DNA of 64,000 nt from Arachis hypogaea (taxonomy: Eukaryota; Streptophyta; Magnoliopsida; Fabales; Fabaceae), in the NCBI RefSeq assembly GCF_003086295.3, contig NC_092052.1, positions 72,022,910 through 72,086,909 on the forward strand, given 5' to 3'. Every line of letters starts with the position of its first letter. The stretch's first letter is position 1. The notes beneath the pieces were generated by a model. The model did not search any database. It was not told the DNA's origin and saw nothing but the letters and a program-made list of their open reading frames with translations. Made by a program: the position numbers and the translations under genes. Shown in pieces: positions 57,647 through 64,000 of the stretch.

Positions 57647-59293
57647 TCAAGGTGGCTTGTGCTTGAAGCTATCCTTGAACATCCACCAATGCTTGAATCT
57701 CCAATAAGCTTCATTCTTCAATTTTAATATCTTCAAGCCTTGATGGAGTTCTTCACAAACCATGGGCTCCCAAAATTGATCCTCATATATTCCCGGATCC
57801 CATATCTTATTTCCACACCCATCTTCAAGTTGATTATCATTATTCCATTTGGGTGGCATGACCTTAGAATTCTCAATAAAGTGACCAAACATTCTCCTAG
57901 ACCCAAACAATCTAGCTCTATACCAAACCGTGCAATTAAGCTTTGAACATGCAACCATAATGAGCCTAGAATAATGTTTCCAACCACTAGCCATTTCCTT
58001 TTTGCTTTTAAAGCCACAAATATGCCTAAGTTGACCATCCGTCTCAAGCAAACCATATTCAAGGGGAATAATAAAGCTTGAGTATAAGGAATTTACCCAC
58101 TTGAATGAAAGAATGGATGGTGGTGGCTTGGGGAGAGGTATCTCCAGCGTGCTAGCAAGCTTTACTCCCTTGTGTTCTTCCTTATTAATCTCCACCTCTT
58201 CATAAGCTTCTTCACCTCCAATCCTTTGTTCATCAATTTCATCTAACTCTTCCTCATCACTCAAATCATAAATGGGAGGTTGAGAGAAATCTACCTCCAC
58301 ATTGCTTTCTATCTCATTGGGAGAAGGTTCTTCAAATTCAAAGGATTCACCACCAAGATGGTTGGATGCATGATCTTCATCACCAAGGGAACTCAATTCT
58401 TGCTTCATTCTTTCCAAGTCTTCATTCAAAAATTGTTTTGGAGGTTGTGCACTTTCCTCCTCGACATCAAATTCAATCTTCTTGGATGGATTTTCTATGA
58501 TTTTAGCTTCCCATGGAGGTTCCGCATCTCCTAGGTCTTCAACCACTTCTTCCTTTTCTTTAATGATCATAGGCTCCTCCAATTGTTCTAATACAAAGTG
58601 GCATTCCTCCTTTTCCACCGGAGTTTTCAATCTCTCCTTCATGCTATGCTCTTCTTGAGCCATGGGAGTTCCTTGAGTGTCCAAAAGTTGGGATGCTAAC
58701 CGGTTTACCACCGCATCCAAGGCGGTCATGAATTGTTGCACATCCCTTGTCATCTCCTCATGTCCTTGAAGAAGAACACCAAGGGTTCCATCCATTAGAG
58801 GTTGGAGTGGATAAGAAGGTTCATTGTCTTGGAGAAAGGGTTCATTATAGGAAGGTGGTTCTTCTTGGTGAGGTGGTGGTGTGTATTGAAGTGGTTCTTG
58901 GGAGTAGTAATCTTGGAATTGTGGTTCCATGTATGGCTCATATGGTTCAAAAGGAGGTTGGTATGGTGGGTAAGGATCATGGTCATATGGAGGTGTTTGT
59001 TGAAAATAGGCTTGTGAGTGTGGTTGAGGGTCATGTTGAGGATATGACTCATAGGCATATAATGGTGGTTCTTGGAAATCACAAGGAGATCCACCATAGC
59101 CATTTGATTGATATGCATCAAAGAATGGCTCTTCCTCATAGTGCATTGGTGGGGGTTGTTGCCATGATGATTGATCATAAGCATATGGCTCTTCCCACCT
59201 TTGATTGTCCCATCCTTGATACACATCTCCATTATAGTCCTCATCACCTACAACATAGTTGTAATCACACTCATAGCCAAAATGAGAATTCAT
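57647..59293 (-). CDS. Unfamiliar protein in gag position of element C, 548 aa, intact
   Basis: Minus strand, ATG 59293 (MNSHFGYECDY), 139 nt after the primer site. A TTG 18 nt upstream is in frame, but ATG matches the start in element B. Residues 1 to about 200 are rich in Tyr, Pro, Gln and Glu and look disordered. The middle (about 200-385) is strongly acidic (VEEESAQPPKQF, SDEEELDEIDEQ). The last 160 residues look globular, rich in Trp and basic residues: LSFKWVNSLY, PLEYGLLETDGQLRHICGF, SGWKHYSRLIMVACSKLNC, PPKWNNDNQLEDGCGNKIWD. No CCHC zinc knuckle, no gag capsid pattern, no protease or polymerase motif and no signal peptide. I do not recognise the family. An acidic disordered N-part with a compact C-domain could bind RNA, Gag or chromatin; this is speculation. 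The B copy retains the same blocks. Confidence 0.75.
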   Translation of the reverse strand: MNSHFGYECDYNYVVGDEDYNGDVYQGWDNQRWEEPYAYDQSSWQQPPPMHYEEEPFFDAYQSNGYGGSPCDFQEPPLYAYESYPQHDPQPHSQAYFQQTPPYDHDPYPPYQPPFEPYEPYMEPQFQDYYSQEPLQYTPPPHQEEPPSYNEPFLQDNEPSYPLQPLMDGTLGVLLQGHEEMTRDVQQFMTALDAVVNRLASQLLDTQGTPMAQEEHSMKERLKTPVEKEECHFVLEQLEEPMIIKEKEEVVEDLGDAEPPWEAKIIENPSKKIEFDVEEESAQPPKQFLNEDLERMKQELSSLGDEDHASNHLGGESFEFEEPSPNEIESNVEVDFSQPPIYDLSDEEELDEIDEQRIGGEEAYEEVEINKEEHKGVKLASTLEIPLPKPPPSILSFKWVNSLYSSFIIPLEYGLLETDGQLRHICGFKSKKEMASGWKHYSRLIMVACSKLNCTVWYRARLFGSRRMFGHFIENSKVMPPKWNNDNQLEDGCGNKIWDPGIYEDQFWEPMVCEELHQGLKILKLKNEAYWRFKHWWMFKDSFKHKPP

Positions 59294-59432
59294 AATGGAA
59301 AGAGAAAACAAAAATCAAAAGATAATGGAAAATAAGAGAAATAAAATTCTACAACTAGCAAATAAAGCAAAAAGCAAGATATTCACACTATTCACATATG
59401 TACAATAACCAATAACATAACACCATTGCAAT

Positions 59433-59450
59433 TCCCCGGCAACGGCGCCA
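59433..59450 (-). other. Primer-binding site of element C (tRNA-Asp)
   Basis: TGGCGCCGTTGCCGGGGA on the minus strand, exact complement of the plant tRNA-Asp(GTC) 3' end, 4 nt from the LTR. Confidence 0.9.
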
Positions 59451-59454
59451 TTTT

Positions 59455-60986
59455 TGATGAACGGATTTTTGACGGTTTAGAATTCACAAATAAATTCCCG
59501 TTGCAAGTATAGTTTCTAAAGCAATCACTAATCCTTTCATACAAAAAGTTGTTTGTCACTAAAACAAACCCCTAAATTTCTAAACCGAAGTATTGGACCT
59601 CGGGTCGTTCTCCCTAGGAATTGTAATGAAGTGTCTTGTTATTGGTTGTGAATTATATTTGGGGTTTTTAAGCTTTTGGACAAGAAATATAAATGGCAAA
59701 GAAAATAAACTAACAACTAACAAAGCTCTTGGCAAGATATGAGAACTAGAAGTCCTATCCTAGTTATCCTTCTCAATTGTGATGAGAATTGTTCATTGCT
59801 ACCACTTAGTTAACCCTTACTAAAGAAAGGAAAGTCAAGTGGAGGAATTGACTTGAGCCACAAGTCCTAGCCAACTCCTAAGGAAAGACTAGCTTTAGTG
59901 CACTCCAAACCAATTAGCAATCTCTCCAATTATCAATCAACAAAGGAATTAGATAACTCAAGTATCACTAATTACTCTACCTAGGCCAAGAGGAACAAAA
60001 TCTAACTAATAGCTATAAGAGACATTTCATCAAAAACATAGAGTGCAATACAAGTGAACACATAAATTTGTAAGAATTAAAGAGAGATCTAACTACAAAG
60101 GCAAGAGGTCCACAATAGAAAACTAAATCAATCATGAAACAACAAAGAACTTACCAATTGCATTGAAGGAGAAATGTAGATCTACAAAAGAGAATTCACA
60201 AACTACAAACAAAGGAATTACATTAGAAGAAGAATCCTACAAGTGCAATAGAGGAGAGGAACGAAAATTAGAAGAGAGAATAAGAAGAAATAGATCTAGA
60301 TCTAAGAACTAATCTAATCCTAATCCTAGAGAAAAGAGAGAGCTTCTCTCTCTAGAAACTAACTACAAAGCTACACTAAACTAATTGGTAACTAACACAT
60401 GTTTCCCTCTTCACTCCTTGGGTTAAATAGCATCAGAAATGAGTTGGATTGGGCCCACAAGGCTTTAGAATTCGTTGGCCACGTTTTGCTTTAAGTGAAC
60501 TAGGTGGCAGCAACGGCGCGTGCGCGTACTTTGCACGTGCGCGCCACCATACGTGGTTCAACCATAGCAAATCTTATATCATTTCGAAGCCCCGGATGTT
60601 AGCTTTCCAACCCAACTGGAACCGCATCATTTGGACCTCTGTAGCTCAAGTTATAGCCAATTAAGTATGAAGAGGTCGGCTTGACAACTTTCCGGTTCTT
60701 CCATTTCTTCATGAGTTCTCCAACTTTTCATGCTTTCTTTCTTCATTCCCTTGATCCAATCTTTGCCTCCTAAACCTTAAATCACTTAACAAACATATCA
60801 AGGCATCTAATAGAATCAAGGTGAATTAAATTTAGCTATTTTGAGTCCTAAAAAGCATGTTTTCACATTCAAGCACAATTAAAGGAGAATATACAAAACC
60901 ATGCTATTTCTTGAATAAATATGGGTAAAAGGTGATAAAATTCCCAAAAATTAATACAAGATAAACCGTCAAATTGGGGTTTGTCA
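59455..60986 (-). repeat. 5' LTR of element C
   Basis: 1532 bp, same length as the partner at 53141, with mostly transition differences. Confidence 0.95.
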
Positions 60987-60991
60987 AGGCC

Positions 60992-61305
60992 TCTAGGGCA
61001 TTGAACGCTAACTAGGTGTTTTCTTTCGGTGTTTGGACGCTGGTCTCCTCCTTGTGGGCACTGGACGCCAGAATAGGGCAGGAGGTTGGCATTGGACGCC
61101 AATTTTGGGCCTTTAAAACTGAAACAAAGTATGAACTATTATACATTTCTGAAAATCACTGGATGTTAGCTTTCGATAGCCGTTAAGAATGCTCCATTTG
61201 GACTTCTGTAGCTCCAGAAAAGCTCTTTCGAGTGCAAGGAGGTCAGATCCGAACAGCATCTGCAGTGCTTGTTAAGAAATAGTCATTAAGAACGCTCCAT
61301 TTGGA
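60992..61305 (-). mobile_element. LTR G, right part
   Basis: Continues from 53140: GGACGCCAGAATAGGGC, TTGGCATTGGACGCCAA, GTATGAACTATTATA and GAACAGCATCTGCAGTG correspond to the D-type LTR order. It ends against the host exon relic near 61305. Confidence 0.6.
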
Positions 61306-61309
61306 CTTC

Positions 61310-61384
61310 GCCGCGCATCATTTGGTGAACTACTCCCGTCAAGCGGAGATTTTTGGTCGGCTTCTATCATTAATTGCACTTGTT
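61310..61384 (-). pseudogene. Relict host exon (third recognisable), cut by LTR G
   Basis: On the minus strand an acceptor-like GTGCAG at 61390-61385 is followed by an open frame reading QVQLMIEADQKSPLDGSSS. It runs into LTR sequence near 61310. Together with 61712-61802 and 62585-62681 it suggests the broken end of a host gene whose 3' part was destroyed by the LTR. I cannot name the gene. Confidence 0.35.
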
Positions 61385-61711
61385 CTGCACTCATACCAGG
61401 TAATGAAAAGATATAGCATGGAAAAGTGTTAGTAGTGTCCTACGTATATGTCAAGAAGAAAATCAAATGGTTAGCCAGTTTCTATAATTCTGCATGGGGA
61501 CTCCATGGAATACACACACACAGACTACTGCAAATCAGTCCTCTAATGTATTTAGCGAATCAGCAAAGGGAAGTGTAAATATGCAAAGGGAAGTAATAAA
61601 TCAGCAAATAAGCACAACATATTTAGCAAATCAAATCAAGTTGGGGAAGCAGATAAACCCAGGATATAGTAAAGTTAATACACTAACATGTAAGACAGAA
61701 CAGTACATTAC

Positions 61712-61802
61712 CTAAGCAAAAGCATAAATTGCACACAAGAGTCTAGTATAATCTGTTCCAAGCATTTGAATGACCAGATCTGCCAGAAATGTTCCCCAGA
61801 GC
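61712..61802 (-). pseudogene. Relict host exon (second)
   Basis: Minus strand: acceptor TTGAATAG, then 91 nt reading LWGTFLADLVIQMLG then TDYTRLLCAIYAFA, then TAG|GTAATG. The reading has strong protein character and a hydrophobic helix. The final in-frame TAG at the exon border would be CAG (Gln) after a single change. Family not identified. Confidence 0.45.
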
Positions 61803-62584
61803 CTATTCAAAAGACCAAATAACATGATCAGAAATATGTGTTAAATCCACATTGTTTATTATAGTTTATCTTATTCGATAATCCCTCGAATAAACAAACT
61901 AATTAAGATTATATATTTATAATTTTGATATTAATTTCACAGCCAAAAAGAATAACAAAATTAAAAAATAATAAGGAAGGAATAATGCACTATAACTTAT
62001 GTTTATGATAAGAGTGTTGCAGAGCCAAAGAAATTAATTATTGATTAGGATAATACTGCACGATGATAATCATTTAAGACCAATGATTAAATAGGATTTG
62101 GTCATATACCCTTTGTCCCAGCTAGCTTTTGTCACTAATGATTTGTATTATTGTCATGTTTTAACCTCCAATCAATTTTTTCTTTATAAAGTAATTAATT
62201 ATTTTGAAAATAGGAGAATCCTTAAAATATATAAATCAACTCCGATCCACAAATAACAAACTAGAATGCATACTTAGTTTTGGAAAGATCTATAAAGAAA
62301 AGGTTCTAAGGTACAAATGCAGCATACAATCTTTTAAAAATATACAATTTTCTTTATATTATCATGTAGCCTAAGCTAGCTTGGTAGGTCAGTTATTAAT
62401 TATCATCCAACTTAAAACAGAACCCTTTCAAAACAGTAATTTTTAGTCCAGATACGTACAAATCAGTCCTTATTCTATTAACACTATGAACACACACAAA
62501 TCAGTCCTCTAATGTCTAGATACGTACAACCAAATAAAATATAGGTTATTGGAAATAACATCTTAGACAAAGAATAAATTTCAC
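61803..62584. other. AT-rich DNA between relict exons
   Basis: Probably intron of the broken gene. No other feature seen. Confidence 0.4.
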
Positions 62585-62681
62585 TTCAGACATATAGGAT
62601 CTAATTTGCCAAATAAATTCTGCATAAAGTCCCATGCCGCCAACAAAGAGGCAAATATCTTTGGTGGTTTCACCAACAGTT
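62585..62681 (-). pseudogene. Relict host exon (first)
   Basis: Minus strand: after AAAATAAG, an open stretch reading TVGETTKDICLFVGGMGLYA then EFIWQIRSYMSE, followed by a weak donor GTGAAA. The phase does not join directly to 61802, so an exon may be missing or the borders differ. Confidence 0.35.
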
Positions 62682-63120
62682 CTTATTTTGTGCTATTTGT
62701 TAGAATCCATCAACAGTTTAGGGTGGTATGAACTCAATCATGGGTAACAACTCAAGAGTAACAACTCAATCGATGGTATGAACATGTAAATAATTATTAT
62801 TATGAATGAATTTTGTTGGGCATCAATCTAGCATCAACTAAATTAAGAACAAATCAAAAACAAAAACAAGTAATAATTTGAAGTTCCAATAATACTAAAT
62901 TACTAATCGGAACAATTAAAAAAAATAAGTAACAAATCAGAAAAAATACCATACAGAACAATAATCAACAGCCCTAATATTCACAAGTTTTGATAATAAA
63001 AAACAACATCCTTAATCAAAAGTTCTAATAATCAAAATCAACACTTTTACCCCTAGTCAGAAGTTCTGATTATCAAAATCCCTATTCTCTAATCAGAACA
63101 TTAATTCATTATAATAATTA
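62682..63120. other. AT-rich DNA with a diverged short repeat
   Basis: Several variants of TCAAAAGTTCTAATAATCAA / TCAGAAGTTCTGATTATCAA occur between about 62990 and 63100. The core AGAAGTTCTG is an inverted repeat. No gene. Confidence 0.4.
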
Positions 63121-63576
63121 ATTATTTACCTAAGAAGAGAAGAAGAGGATGACTGGAGTAGAGAGAAGAGAAGAGGTGGCGCAGCTAACAGAGACGAAGA
63201 TGAGCTTGCGACGGTGACACAGCGCGACGAGCTTGCAACGGCGACGAGCTTGAGGCGGTGACGACAATGGCGAGGTGGGCTGGACGGCTAAAGCAGCACG
63301 GCTCCTCCCTCTCTCAACGAGCATCTTTCACCATCGAACTCAACGGCCCTCTCGCGTGCGACATGGATGGCGGCGGCGGCGAAGCAGCAGGATGCGGCAC
63401 GGTCTCCTTCCTTCTCTTCTTTTCTCCTTTCCCGAGCTATCTCCCTTCTCCCCTTTCTTTCTTTCTTTCTCTTTTTCTGTTTTCTGCTACTGCTGCTGGG
63501 TTGTATTTGGGAAGAGGAGGGGGAGATTGGCAGCAGCTGGGTTTAAGGTTAGAGAGTGTGGGTGTGTGTTAAAATG
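63121..63576. other. GC-rich exon-like or UTR-like patch
   Basis: Abruptly GC-rich (GGCGGCGGCGGC, GCGACGAGCTTG repeated). On the minus strand, 63324-63131 is open and ends at TTCTTAG|GTAAAT, a donor-like site, so it might be a first exon of the relict gene. The overlapping ORFs on both strands are Arg/Ser/Leu-rich and may only reflect composition. Undecided. Confidence 0.3.
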
Positions 63577-64000
63577 AAATTAGGGTTAGAGTTTTAATTT
63601 AGAGACTTTTGGGTTAATTAAGATAGTGTAATTTTAATAAAATTAGGAGATAGGGTATTAATTTAAAATTTAATTTAATTATTAAAATTATTTTAAAAAT
63701 ATTATTATTTATTAATTTATTAATTGATTTTTAATTAAATATTTTAATTTAAAAATTAAAATATAAGATAATATAATTATTTTTTTATTTATAAAATTTA
63801 ATAATATTTTACTTAATCTAAAATAATATAATTAATTTTGAATTTAAAATTAATAGTATTTTACTTAATTTTTTATTTATAAAAATTAGATTTAAAATTT
63901 TAATATTTAAAGTAAAACATATAAAATTTTAATTAGTTTTTAATTACAAAAATTTTTAAATTTTAAATATATAAAATATTTAAAATCATAAAAAATATAC
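63577..64000. other. AT-rich low-complexity end of the window
   Basis: Repeated AATTTAAAATTAAT-type words; nothing else seen. Confidence 0.6.

Larger units (their letters stand above)
53141..60986 (-). mobile_element. Element C: complete gag-pol-less LTR retrotransposon with a novel ORF
   Basis: LTRs of identical length (1532 bp) at 53141-54672 (3') and 59455-60986 (5'). Target duplication AGGCC at 53136-53140 and 60987-60991. Minus-strand order: LTR, tRNA-Asp primer site, one intact 548-codon ORF, the post-pol boundary segment, a CGCG-rich and pyrimidine-rich spacer, a 3' noncoding module, purine tract, LTR. No gag, pol or env-like ORF. By eye the LTRs differ at about 1%, almost all C/T or G/A, so C is the youngest gypsy insertion here. 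Mobilisation would need the proteins of an autonomous relative such as E. Confidence 0.9.

Noticed and set aside
63258..63577. 100-codon ORFs in the GC-rich patch as genes
   Set aside because: Several overlapping frames are open on both strands because of composition; no domain or start context favours one.

Overview
The window is repeat-dense plant nuclear DNA, most likely from a legume. The base composition, the CGCG-rich and TGGCGTTTAACGCCA-type motifs inside the LTRs, and tRNA-Asp-primed Ty3/gypsy elements with a third (env-like) ORF all fit peanut (Arachis). That species assignment is inference. I see no bacterial-style genes, no CRISPR array, no rRNA and no intact tRNA.

Layout. 1-2553: end of a minus-strand gypsy-type LTR. 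2554-5650: AT-rich spacer with two small tandem repeats. 5922-9797: the only intact host gene, a three-exon, 510-codon major facilitator superfamily (MFS) transporter on the + strand, with a 133-nt fold-back just after its stop. 10.1-12.9 kb: AT-rich spacer with a SINE-like piece and an exon-like stretch. 12911-18264: a minus-strand Ty1/copia-type element with no protein-coding interior; it carries an array of small stem-loops with an invariant loop. 18.3-19.9 kb: AT-rich spacer. 19945-61305: a nest of Ty3/gypsy elements. 61.3-62.7 kb: relict exons of a host gene on the minus strand, cut by an old LTR. 62.7-64 kb: a GC-rich exon-like patch and AT-rich DNA.

The nest, supported by target-site duplications (TSDs). 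Element B (20531-51391, minus, TSD AATGG) sits in an older LTR (A). Elements E (27571-37876, plus, TSD GTTGT) and D (38200-48567, minus, TSD GTGAG) both landed inside the main ORF of B. An LTR fragment F (27899-29197) sits in the 5' LTR of E, and a solo LTR (30329-31996, TSD GTCAT/GTTAT) sits in the integrase of E. Element C (53141-60986, minus, TSD AGGCC) is a separate full-length element inserted in another old LTR (G).

How the parts relate. E keeps integrase and an env-like ORF and represents an Athila-like lineage. D keeps gag-protease and an env-like ORF but has no reverse transcriptase, RNase H or integrase. B and C have no gag or pol at all: in the gag position, 139 nt after the primer-binding site, they carry an unfamiliar protein (548 codons and intact in C). 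Its C-terminal block is conserved between B and C. B, C and E share the sequence just after pol, the 3' noncoding module and a duplicated AAGTGTGGGGAGGT tract, so B and C look like parasites of an E-like autonomous element. In E and B the env-like ATG directly follows a pyrimidine tract and CAG|G, which suggests a spliced subgenomic mRNA. These points, with the copia stem-loop array, are the best candidates for undescribed biology.
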